Assembly: GCA_002069885.1 (NCBI GenBank)
Contig: MWCD01000014.1
Span: forward strand, 1-64,000
From: a bacterium ADurb.Bin236
Lineage (GTDB): Bacteria > UBP15 > UBA6099
Length of the DNA: 64,000 bases
Direction: 5' to 3'
A program made the position numbers and the translations under genes. Each line of letters starts with the position of its first letter. Positions within the stretch are counted from its first letter, which is position 1. Shown here piece after piece: positions 17,066-24,617 of this stretch. The notes below the pieces were generated by a model. It had not been told where the DNA came from, did no database searches, and saw nothing but the letters and a program-made list of their open reading frames with translations.

Positions 17066-18805
17066 ATGACACAGCGCAACAGGATACTCTCGGAGCCTGA
17101 CGTCCTGATAGTGGGCGGAGGGATAGTAGGCTCGGCCATATTCCGTGAGTGCGCGCGCAACGGCCTTTCCGTCCAGCTTGTGGAGAGCCGGGACTTCGGT
17201 TGGGATGTCAGCGCAGGCTCGACCGAGATGGCGCACGGCGGCTTCAGATATCTGATGGCGCTGGCGGACTGGCCGCTGGTCTTCGAATCCCTCACGGAGC
17301 GCGAGTTGCTCAGCGTCAACGCTCCCCATCTCGTCCGCCACCTGAACTTTTACATGCCCGTCTATAAGGGCGACGGCACGACGTTCGATTTCTGCATCCC
17401 TCGCGTTCCCTGCATGCCCATCACCGTCGGCGGCTATTTCGGAGCCGGGATGTGGATGATGCAGGCTGGGATGATACTCTATAAAGTGTTCGCCGCTCTC
17501 GGCCTGATAATGAAAGGATTTCCGCCGAACAAGGATAAAATAGGATATAAAAAATTCAAAAAAGCGCAGATGCTGAAGATAGCCCCGCAGTTGAACCCGG
17601 ACAAACTTGTGGGCGGATTCAGGTTCACGGACTGCAAGATAGAGGACGTCGAACGGTTGGTTATCGAGAACATCCTGTCTGCGGAGAGATACGCTCGAGA
17701 CACGGGGATCGCGGCGGAGGCGGCCAACCACGCCGTCGCCGAAAAATTCGAGACCGCGCCGGACGGCCGCGTGACGAAAGTCGGCATCAGGGACGCGCTC
17801 ACGGGCGAGGTCTTCTCATGCCGACCCAAGATAGTCGTGAACTCGACCGGCGTTCTCATAGACCGCACGCTGGAAAAAGCCGGCATCGGCGAGGGCCGCG
17901 AGCTTATCCGCAAAGTGTCCGGCTCCCACATCGTTTCCCCGCGCTTCCTGAAATCCCCCGACCTCACGGAGGCTTACGCGTTCTGGATAGACAAGAAAAT
18001 TCTCTTCCTAATTTCGAAAGGCAGGGACAGATTGCTTATCGGCACTACCGAGCGCGACGTCGAGGTCGGCGACGGGATAAACCACAACCGAAACTTCAAG
18101 GCGGACATCGACGAGATAACAGCGAAGACCAAGAGCCGGTTCCCAGAATACGCGCGCGACCCGGAAAAGGACATGTATTACACGCGGGTGAGGCCGTTGC
18201 TGAGACAGCCGGGCAAGACTGACCCGAAAGCCGTCTCCCGTCGAGACCTCATACAATGGAGCGGCAAATCGCCCAACACCGTGTCGGTCAGCGGCAAGCT
18301 CGGCCCGGCGCGGCATCTGGCGGAGGTCGCCACAAAAGGCATCCTTGCCAAACTCAAACCCGGAGCAAAATACGCCACGACTCACAAAGACAGATACCCC
18401 GGAGGCGAAATCGAGGGCTGCATGGACGATTGTTCCGCAAGGCTTCGCGCCGCATGGCCGGACATCGATCCCGTGACACTGGAAAACGTCGCAAGACGCT
18501 ACGGCGCAAGGCACGCTGGAGTCCTAGAACTTGCCAAAGAGCCTCGCGATTTGGATAAAATCGTTTCGCAGCCCGACTCACAGCCGCTGTGCGCTTTGCT
18601 CTTCTCCTTCAAAACCGAGCATTGCGCGACTCTTTCAGACGCGATGGCTCGAACCGGGACTCACAAGCTTTTCGGGCAGGGGCTGGACGGCGCGGCGAAA
18701 GCCGCCGACTACCTCGGCGAAAAACTCGGCTGGGACGCGGCTAGAATCAAATCGGAAATCGACGGATATAAAAACTTCATCGCGGAACGCTGCGACACCG
18801 TCTAA
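17066..18805 (+). CDS. FAD-dependent glycerol-3-phosphate dehydrogenase
   Basis: 579 residues. Oxidises sn-glycerol 3-phosphate to dihydroxyacetone phosphate and passes electrons to quinone at the inner membrane. The N-terminal dinucleotide fold reads VLIVGGGIVGSAIFRECARNG, followed by the family's STEMAHGGFRYL flavin motif. A C-terminal helical domain (about 450-560) of the GlpA/GlpD type contains RLRAAWPDIDP and RRYGARHAGVLELA. GlpB and GlpC partners are not adjacent, so it may work alone as in GlpD. AGGAGG six bases before ATG 17066 sets the start; a GTG one codon earlier is possible. Confidence 0.85.
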   Translation: MTQRNRILSEPDVLIVGGGIVGSAIFRECARNGLSVQLVESRDFGWDVSAGSTEMAHGGFRYLMALADWPLVFESLTERELLSVNAPHLVRHLNFYMPVYKGDGTTFDFCIPRVPCMPITVGGYFGAGMWMMQAGMILYKVFAALGLIMKGFPPNKDKIGYKKFKKAQMLKIAPQLNPDKLVGGFRFTDCKIEDVERLVIENILSAERYARDTGIAAEAANHAVAEKFETAPDGRVTKVGIRDALTGEVFSCRPKIVVNSTGVLIDRTLEKAGIGEGRELIRKVSGSHIVSPRFLKSPDLTEAYAFWIDKKILFLISKGRDRLLIGTTERDVEVGDGINHNRNFKADIDEITAKTKSRFPEYARDPEKDMYYTRVRPLLRQPGKTDPKAVSRRDLIQWSGKSPNTVSVSGKLGPARHLAEVATKGILAKLKPGAKYATTHKDRYPGGEIEGCMDDCSARLRAAWPDIDPVTLENVARRYGARHAGVLELAKEPRDLDKIVSQPDSQPLCALLFSFKTEHCATLSDAMARTGTHKLFGQGLDGAAKAADYLGEKLGWDAARIKSEIDGYKNFIAERCDTV

Positions 18806-19075
18806 AAAAGCCATCCGTCGCTAAAATAACCGGCGGGCGAACCAACGCGCAAAGAAGCGCTTTGTAAACCCAAATCTGTCGAAATAATTCGGGTTAAATG
18901 GCTCATCCATTGTATTCGTAAAAAGCATGTTGTTTGCAATTAGGAATTCCCAAGAAAAGATTATTATGTCTTCAGTGAATGGCGCGGCTTCAGGCTCTAC
19001 TGCCGGGGAAATAAAAACATCTAGAAAACCTATACGAAATATTAGAAACGTTTCCCGATAGCAATAAACATAAAT

Positions 19076-19114
19076 GATATCATGCGCAAATAAAACAGCT
19101 TCGCGCATGGCACA
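19076..19114 (+). repeat. Dispersed CATGCGCAA hairpin, copy 2
   Basis: CATGCGC (19081-19087) and GCGCATG in the same 39-bp frame as 14775-14813, with GCACAC after it. The surrounding 18806-19155 gap has no other recognisable feature; short minus-strand frames there are not gene-like. Confidence 0.7.
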
Positions 19115-19155
19115 CGACTGAACGAGAAAAAACGACCAATATCAAACCTAAAAAA

Positions 19156-19263
19156 CTATTTAGATTTCTTGGCCGGCGACAAAGCGGACGGTTTAGGCGC
19201 GACAATCTTTTTGTCAGCCTTTTTTTTCTTTTTTTCTTTCTTTTTCGGACTCTTGTCTCCCAT
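19156..19263 (-). CDS. Very small lysine-rich protein (MGDKSPK type)
   Basis: 35-residue protein beginning MGDKSPKKKEKKKKKADKK, then a short proline-containing linker and a KKSK end. GGAGG lies close upstream of the ATG. Similar tiny MGDKSP-K-rich proteins are encoded in many bacterial genomes and have no assigned role. High positive charge suggests binding to nucleic acid or another polyanion. It is the only gene in this stretch and is easily missed because of its size. Confidence 0.7.
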   Translation of the reverse strand: MGDKSPKKKEKKKKKADKKIVAPKPSALSPAKKSK

Positions 19264-19372
19264 GGCAACCCCTCCTGTTCGTTACATTGAATATACTCTT
19301 TTACCGCGTCTTTGTCACTTCTTTCAGAGAAACCAAGCGTCGCGGACTCGATTCTGAAATATCACAAGCGTC

Positions 19373-19406
19373 TAACCCGGATTTTTCTCATGAAAAATAC
19401 GGGTTA
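19373..19406. repeat. Inverted repeat with AACCCG ends
   Basis: TAACCCG-G-ATTTTT and AAAAAT-A-CGGGTTA form a 13-bp stem around a short loop. A decayed relative (TTACCCGGATTTTCCACATG) is at about 22078. It could act as a two-way terminator between the lysine-rich and epimerase genes or be another dispersed repeat. Confidence 0.5.
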
Positions 19407-19492
19407 AGGCCGGGCCGAGACTGCGAGCGGATTGAAAAGAGGATGAGTGGCGATAATATGAACCGGGGGGAGGCGAAAACAGATTCCCGTTT

Positions 19493-20494
19493 TCACCGTA
19501 ATGTCGGCGGCGGGGGTTTCATGATGCCTTGTTTGAGATACCATTCGTAACACTTTTCGACTGAGACTTTTATCGGCGTTATTTCGAATCCGAGCAGTTC
19601 CTGCGCTTTTCTGCTTGAGTAATAGTTGCGGCACGAACTCCAGAACGCTTTGTCGAATGTGATGTCCGGCTCTTTCTTTGTGAATGTCGAGAAGAAGTCG
19701 CATGTTTTCCCGATGATGTGGGCTAGTTCCGCGGGAGCGCGCAGCGAGGGAGCTCTGCCGCCGACCACTTCCGCGACAGTTTCGAATATTTCCTTAAAAG
19801 TGGCGTTGACGCCCGCGACGATGTGCCGCTCGCCCACCGCTCCGCGCTCGGCCGCCGCGATGTGCGCTTTCGCAACCGAGTCCGCGTCGCAGACTCCGTT
19901 TCCGCCCGGAGGACAGATTGGAATGTTCCCGTTGCGGATGTCCAGCAGCATGCTTCCTCCGTTGAGGTTCACGTCCCGCTCTCCGAGGATCATGCCGGGG
20001 TTGAGGATTACAGCCTGAAGCCCCTGTCGCGCGCCTTTCAGGACTTCTTTTTCCGCCTCTCGCTTGGAATGGTTGTAAGCGAAGTCGAACGGCAGCGTCC
20101 ATTCGAGCGTTTCGTCTCCGACCTCCCCGTCCTTGGGAATTCCCAGAGCGGATATCGTGCTTGTGTGGATGAAGCGCTTCACGCCCGTCTTCAGCGCCGC
20201 TTCGACCATGTTCCGCGTTCCGCCCGCGTTGATTTCGTGAGACCGCTTCCAACTCCCTTTCCACATGCTGACGGAGGCGGCGGTGTGGAAGACCCAGTCC
20301 ACGCCCTTCATCGCCTGAGCAAGCGACTCCGCGTCCGTGATGTCGCCGAACGCCTTTTCGCAATCAAGGCCTTCGAGGGCTTTTGTGGACGACGTATTCC
20401 GGAGCAGGACGCGCGCTTCGTGTCCCTGCTCGACAAGATGTTTGACGATGTTGGAGCCGAGAAAACCGCTGCCGCCCGTCACCAATGCTTTCAT
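19493..20494 (-). CDS. NAD-dependent epimerase/dehydratase-type oxidoreductase
   Basis: 333 residues, extended short-chain dehydrogenase fold. N-terminal VTGGSGFLGSNIVKHL binds NAD(P); the catalytic triad is marked by HTSTISALG (Ser/Thr) and YNHSK (Tyr and Lys). Length and the NPGMILGERD segment resemble HpnA or dihydroflavonol-reductase-like enzymes that act on hydrophobic or sugar-linked ketones. Substrate not evident. AAGGAGCGG nine bases before the ATG supports the start. It is divergent from the MTH1187 gene 220 bp away. Confidence 0.85.
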   Translation of the reverse strand: MKALVTGGSGFLGSNIVKHLVEQGHEARVLLRNTSSTKALEGLDCEKAFGDITDAESLAQAMKGVDWVFHTAASVSMWKGSWKRSHEINAGGTRNMVEAALKTGVKRFIHTSTISALGIPKDGEVGDETLEWTLPFDFAYNHSKREAEKEVLKGARQGLQAVILNPGMILGERDVNLNGGSMLLDIRNGNIPICPPGGNGVCDADSVAKAHIAAAERGAVGERHIVAGVNATFKEIFETVAEVVGGRAPSLRAPAELAHIIGKTCDFFSTFTKKEPDITFDKAFWSSCRNYYSSRKAQELLGFEITPIKVSVEKCYEWYLKQGIMKPPPPTLR

Positions 20495-20714
20495 AATGAT
20501 AACCGCTCCTTATGCCCGGCGTTTTCCGCCATCGCGCGCCTGCGCCCGAAGCTCGCGTTGTCGCTGTTCACATTATAGCTTGAAATCCCCGGCGCGGCTC
20601 TCCGACGCAGCTTTGATTAAGGCGCGGGGGAAATGTCATTTTTTGAACGAGCAGTTTTGTATTAGTGGCAAGGTTTTTATACTTATGCTTGATGTTTTCT
20701 TAGGGGAGGTTTTT

Positions 20715-21020
20715 ATGCTGGCGACGTTTACGATTGTTCCGCTTGGAGGGGGAGAGAGCATAAGCCCGACCGTGGCGAAGGTGATAAGGATGGTGGACGC
20801 GAGCGGGCTGGACTACAAGCTGACGGCGATGGGGACTATCGTCGAGGGGGACTGGAAAGCTGTTATGGAGCTAATCGGCAAATGCCACGCGCTGGTCCGC
20901 AAAGGATCGCCGAGGGTTCTGACATCAATAACCATCGACGACCGCAAGGGGGCCAAGAAGCGGCTCGAAGGCAAAGTGGAGTCCGTCAGGCGCAAGGCCG
21001 GGAAAGAAATCAGGACGTGA
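20715..21020 (+). CDS. MTH1187/UPF0045 thiamine-binding-family protein
   Basis: 101-residue small cytoplasmic protein. TFTIVPLG at the start, KVIRMVDASGLDYKLTAMGTIVEGDW in the middle and the RVLTSITIDDRKG strand match the MTH1187/YqgV family, which forms ferredoxin-like tetramers and binds thiamine or related small molecules. GGGAGG before ATG 20715 fixes the start. Its TGA overlaps the GTG of the next gene by four bases, so the two are translationally coupled. Confidence 0.85.
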   Translation: MLATFTIVPLGGGESISPTVAKVIRMVDASGLDYKLTAMGTIVEGDWKAVMELIGKCHALVRKGSPRVLTSITIDDRKGAKKRLEGKVESVRRKAGKEIRT

Positions 21021-21886
21021 CGGCGCGCGGCGGAGGATTGCTGTTCGGAACCGGAGGGATACCGCGTTCGGCGTCCGGCAGCGGCTTGGCCGGAGGCATA
21101 AGAAGACTCGCGGAGCTTGGTCTGGGATGCATGGAGATCGAGCATGTCTACGGGGTGAGGACGACGCCGGAAGCGGCGGAGGCGGCGCGGCAGGCGGCTC
21201 AGGAGACCGGGTTGGCGCTGAGCGCGCACGCCCCCTACTACGTCAACCTCAATTCAAAAGAGCCTGACAAAGTCGAGGCGAGCGTAAAACGGATATTGGA
21301 TTCGGCGCGCGCGGCGGCGGCGTGCGGCGGAGACCGGGTTGTGTTCCATGCGGCGTTTTTCGGGGGCGACCCGCCGGAATCCGCGTTCAAGGCAGTGAAA
21401 AAACAGTTGAAACGCATTCGCCGCGCGCTCGACGCCGAAAAACTCGGCGGGGTCTCCCTTCGACCGGAACTCACCGGGAAACGCTCTCAGTTCGGCAGTC
21501 CGCATGAGCTTATACGAATGAGCCTCGAAGTGGAGGGCGTGGCCCCCTGCTTGGACCTGTCTCATTTCTACGCGAGGGATGCGGGCGCGGCGAACAGTTT
21601 CGATGATTTCAGGCAGTTGCTCGACGAGATAGGCGACAGCCTCGGCAGCGGCGCGCTGGAAGACCTTCACATCCATCTTTCGGGCATAGAACACTCTGCG
21701 GCGGGCGAAACCCGGCATGTTGCGGCTCAAGAATCGGCGTTCGATTACGCGGCGGCTCTCCGCGCTCTTAAAGTGTGCGGCGCGCGCGGCAGGGTCATTT
21801 GTGAAAGTCCGGCCCTTGAGGACGATGCCCTTCTGTTTCAAAAAAAATACCGCGCGCTCAGAATCGGCCCGCGGTCGGCTAAATAA
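21017..21886 (+). CDS. AP endonuclease family 2 / sugar isomerase-type TIM barrel
   Basis: 289 residues. Endonuclease IV-like metal-site pattern: HAPYYVNLNS, VFHAAFF, RPELTGKRSQFGS, CLDLSHFYAR, HIHLSGIEHS and the closing CESPALEDDA. That order fits an Nfo-like AP endonuclease, which nicks DNA at abasic sites, though related xylose-isomerase-like barrels share the fold. Start is the GTG at 21017 in a GTGA overlap with the upstream gene. The operon ends at the terminator at 22003. Confidence 0.75.
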   Translation: MTARGGGLLFGTGGIPRSASGSGLAGGIRRLAELGLGCMEIEHVYGVRTTPEAAEAARQAAQETGLALSAHAPYYVNLNSKEPDKVEASVKRILDSARAAAACGGDRVVFHAAFFGGDPPESAFKAVKKQLKRIRRALDAEKLGGVSLRPELTGKRSQFGSPHELIRMSLEVEGVAPCLDLSHFYARDAGAANSFDDFRQLLDEIGDSLGSGALEDLHIHLSGIEHSAAGETRHVAAQESAFDYAAALRALKVCGARGRVICESPALEDDALLFQKKYRALRIGPRSAK

Positions 21887-22002
21887 CCCTTTCAACAAAG
21901 GGCTTTTACATTACAAATAAATATTTTTCAGGCCGGATTGACATAGTTGCTATAAAGGCGTACACTGATATCGACTGGTTTATGTTCTCTTTGGTGTTGC
22001 TT

Positions 22003-22048
22003 GAGCCCTGACTTCAACTCAAATAATAGTAAGGGCTCCTTTTTTTTT
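22003..22048 (+). terminator. Terminator after the TIM-barrel operon
   Basis: GAGCCCT (22003-22009) pairs with AGGGCTC (22032-22038), followed by ten T. The loop is long (22 nt). The rest of the 21887-22373 gap is AT-rich and empty apart from a decayed TTACCCGGATTTT repeat at about 22078. Confidence 0.65.
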
Positions 22049-22373
22049 GTCTAAAAACCTCCGGCCCGTATGTCCAATTACCCGGATTTTCCACATGTAA
22101 AACCTTGATTATTGTTTTCTATTAGTTTGCGGGACAACCATTTCTAAAAAAAGCTTCCATCTCCCCTTATAAAAAACTTGGCGCGCGCGATTTTGTTGAA
22201 CTTCATTCATTGAAAAAATCTTTTTTTTCGTTTATGAAATGTCTTGATGCAGTTAATTTTGATTGACCCGTATTTCACGCAATCTATGTCAGAAATCGAA
22301 ACGTTCAACAAACCCGGTCCGGAAAAGCTGCGCAGCCGTCCGCTGTCGCGCTTCGCCGGGAGGCGCGCCCGCG

Positions 22374-22802
22374 TCACAGGCCGTAGAGGTCTGAATCGCT
22401 CATCACCGAGCAGCCGTTTCTTGAAAGAAATTCGCCCAACTCCTCGGGATGCTCCACCTCGAACACAAAGACCGCCTCTTTGCCGCGTTCAAGGATGAAC
22501 CCGTAGGCGTCCTCCAAGTTGATGTCCCTGCTCTGGATGAGAGGCAGAATCCTGTCGAGGCCTCCGACAGAGTCGTCCATCTTGACGGCGACCACGCTTT
22601 TGAGGGCTACGGGGAAACCCGCGTCCTTGAGCGCGGCGGCGGCGGCTTCCGGTTTGTCCACCAGAAACTTTGCCACGCCGAACCCTTCTGAGGATGAAAT
22701 CGTGGTGGCGCGGATATTTACGCCCGCCCCCGCCAGCGCGCCCGTCATCCTCGCCAGACGCCCGGGCATGTTCTGCATGAATACGACCGCCTGAACCGCC
22801 AT
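22374..22802 (-). CDS. Tandem ACT-domain protein
   Basis: 142 residues containing two ACT domains (about 3-70 and 72-140). The first opens AVQAVVFMQNMPGRLARMTGALAGAGVNIRA, the second VVAVKMDDSVGGLDRILPLI. Stand-alone double-ACT proteins are commonly encoded beside phenylacetate-CoA ligases and are thought to bind an amino acid or aryl acid and regulate the partner. GGAGGC eight bases before the ATG supports the start. It lies 39 bp downstream of the ligase gene, in the same operon. Confidence 0.9.
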   Translation of the reverse strand: MAVQAVVFMQNMPGRLARMTGALAGAGVNIRATTISSSEGFGVAKFLVDKPEAAAAALKDAGFPVALKSVVAVKMDDSVGGLDRILPLIQSRDINLEDAYGFILERGKEAVFVFEVEHPEELGEFLSRNGCSVMSDSDLYGL

Positions 22803-22841
22803 ATCGGATTGCCTCCAAGCCGCGCCTCGCCGGCGCGCTCA

Positions 22842-24140
22842 TCATATTTGCCTTTTGTCAATTACACGCACAGCCTTGCCCACGCTGCGCGGCAGCGTGT
22901 TCGGCTCCACCAGCTTCACTTCGGGCGTCACAAGCGTTTCGTTCTTTATCGCCCCCTGAATGGACTTGCGCAGCCTGTTCAGTTCCTTGATGTCGCCCCG
23001 GAAGAAGGAATCCGCCACCTCTACGTTCACCGTTATGTGGTCTGCCCCCTCCACCCGCGTCAGCTCTATCTGCCACCCGCCGCCCACCTCGGACATCGAC
23101 ATCAGCGCGTCCTCAATCTGCGACGGAAACACGTTCACTCCCTTGATAATCAGCATGTCGTCGCTGCGCCCCGTGATGCGGTCTATACGGCGGTGCGTTC
23201 GCCCGCACGGACACGTCCCCGGCAGAACCGACGTAAGGTCCCTCACCCTGTACCTGATTATCGGCATCGCCTCCCGCGTCAGCGTCGTCATCACTATCTC
23301 CCCGCGCTCGCCCTCGGCCACCGGCTCCAGCGTTTTCGGGTCCACAATTTCGAGGATGTAGTGATCCTCCCACAGGTGCATGCCGTTCTTTTCCACGCAC
23401 TCGAAAGCGACGCCGGGGCCGTTCATCTCCGACAGGCCGTATGAGTTGAACACGCTCGCGCCTAGGAAGTCTTCGAGCTTGCGCCGCGTGCCCTCCGAGT
23501 ACGGCTCCGCGCCCACCAGCGCGATTCGCAGTTTCAGGTCGCGCTTCGGGTCTATCCCCTCGGCGGCGAACTCCTCGCACAGATGCAGCGCGTAGCTCGG
23601 AGTGATATGGATGACAGTCGTGCCGTACATCTTCATGTTCGCCATCTGCCATTTCGTGTTGCCCGCGCCCATCGGGATAGTGAGCATCCCCAGCCGCTCC
23701 GCCCCGAAGTGCATCCCCAGCCCCCCCGTGAACATCCCGTACCCCGTCATATTCTGGAACACATCCGAACTGTCCGCGCCCGTCATCGCCATGCACCGCG
23801 CCACCATGTCGGCCCAGTTGTCGATGTCCGCCCGCGAATAAAACACCGCCGTCGACTTGCCGGTCGTCCCCGACGACGCGTGCAGCCTCACCACATCCTT
23901 CATGTCCGCCGCCACCAGACCATAAGGAAACCAGTCCCGCAAATCCTGCTTCGTCGTGAACGGCAGGCGACGCAAATCCTCAAGCCCGCGCACAGACGCC
24001 GCGTCCACGCCCGCCTCCGCAAACCGCTTCTTGTAGAAAGGAGACCTAGCCGCCCGCGCCGCCACATCCCTCAGGCGCGCAGACTGCAACGCCTCCAGCT
24101 CCTCGCGCGGCATCGTTTCCTTAACCTTGTCCCAGAACAT
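22842..24140 (-). CDS. paaK: Phenylacetate-CoA ligase family protein
   Basis: 432 residues. ATP-dependent formation of aryl-acetyl-CoA from phenylacetate or indoleacetate in the cytoplasm. Motifs are the AMP-binding loop SSGTTGKSTAVFYS, GLSEMNGPGVAFEC, YRVRDLTS, and C-terminal KSIQGAIKNETLVTPEVKLV with the catalytic lysine region. The ATG at 24140 has GGAGG eight bases upstream; an in-frame extension further upstream is not protein-like. With the ACT partner it fits the aromatic amino acid fermentation or assimilation pathway of anaerobes. No indolepyruvate oxidoreductase is adjacent. Confidence 0.9.
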   Translation of the reverse strand: MFWDKVKETMPREELEALQSARLRDVAARAARSPFYKKRFAEAGVDAASVRGLEDLRRLPFTTKQDLRDWFPYGLVAADMKDVVRLHASSGTTGKSTAVFYSRADIDNWADMVARCMAMTGADSSDVFQNMTGYGMFTGGLGMHFGAERLGMLTIPMGAGNTKWQMANMKMYGTTVIHITPSYALHLCEEFAAEGIDPKRDLKLRIALVGAEPYSEGTRRKLEDFLGASVFNSYGLSEMNGPGVAFECVEKNGMHLWEDHYILEIVDPKTLEPVAEGERGEIVMTTLTREAMPIIRYRVRDLTSVLPGTCPCGRTHRRIDRITGRSDDMLIIKGVNVFPSQIEDALMSMSEVGGGWQIELTRVEGADHITVNVEVADSFFRGDIKELNRLRKSIQGAIKNETLVTPEVKLVEPNTLPRSVGKAVRVIDKRQI

Positions 24141-24328
24141 TTTCATCGCCTCCGGAGCGCCACAACATACAGACACCAATAATAATACCAACCGTCCCGC
24201 ATTTAAAGCGCGCCGCGCCATGCTCTCATGCTCCGCCCCTCGCCGCCCCCGCCGAACACCTTGAACACAACCACATATCCGAACCACGCGGCATTTGCCT
24301 GCCGATAGATGATCCTCCATGTTCATTT

Positions 24329-24367
24329 GTGTGCCATGCGCAAAGCTTTTTCCTTCGTGCATGATGC
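24329..24367 (-). repeat. Dispersed CATGCGCAA hairpin, copy 3 (reversed)
   Basis: Reverse complement of the 14775-14813 unit, with GTGTGCCATGCGCAA at one end and GCATGATGC at the other. AATGGGAAGTTTCATTTAA at about 24386 also resembles AATGGGCAGTTTCATCTAA near copy 1 (about 14848), so the repeat may be part of a longer dispersed element. The rest of 24141-24545 is featureless. Confidence 0.7.
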
Positions 24368-24545
24368 TGTTTTATCAAGTGGCTAATGGGAAGTTTCATT
24401 TAATTCTTCGATAAATGCGGCATAAGCCATCCCCATGCCCGAACCCCACTTGACACACACGACAAACCGAATAAAATTACACAGTTGAAAAAAGCCCGGG
24501 CAGCAGACCCGTCCGCGCCGGGCCATAGAAAAGGAACGCCGCAAA

Positions 24546-24617
24546 TCCTCGGTAGCTCAAAGGTAGAGCAAGCGGCTGTTAACCGCTAGGTTGCTGGTTC
24601 GAATCCGGCCCGGGGAG
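24546..24617 (+). tRNA. tRNA-Asn(GTT)
   Basis: Complete 72-nt cloverleaf. Acceptor TCCTCGG pairs with CCGGGGA (one G-T pair); D arm GCTC/GAGC; anticodon stem AGCGG/CCGCT around CTGTTAA (anticodon GTT); T arm GCTGG-TTCGAAT-CCGGC; discriminator G. CCA is not encoded. It marks the chromosomal end of the right-hand element and was probably its attachment gene. Confidence 0.95.

Noticed and set aside
19823-20578. 251-codon plus-strand frame opposite the epimerase gene
   Set aside because: Antisense shadow of a G+C-rich gene with intact short-chain dehydrogenase motifs.
22244-22498. 84-codon plus-strand frame at the ACT gene end
   Set aside because: No ribosome binding site; it overlaps the ACT gene on the opposite strand and the translation is Arg/Pro-rich noise.
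22842-24362. Longer 506-residue start for the PaaK gene
   Set aside because: The first 74 codons lack PaaK similarity and run through the dispersed hairpin at 24329; GGAGG supports the ATG at 24140.
24546-24617. tRNA-Asn as disrupted by integration
   Set aside because: All arms pair correctly, so the gene was restored by the element and should be functional.
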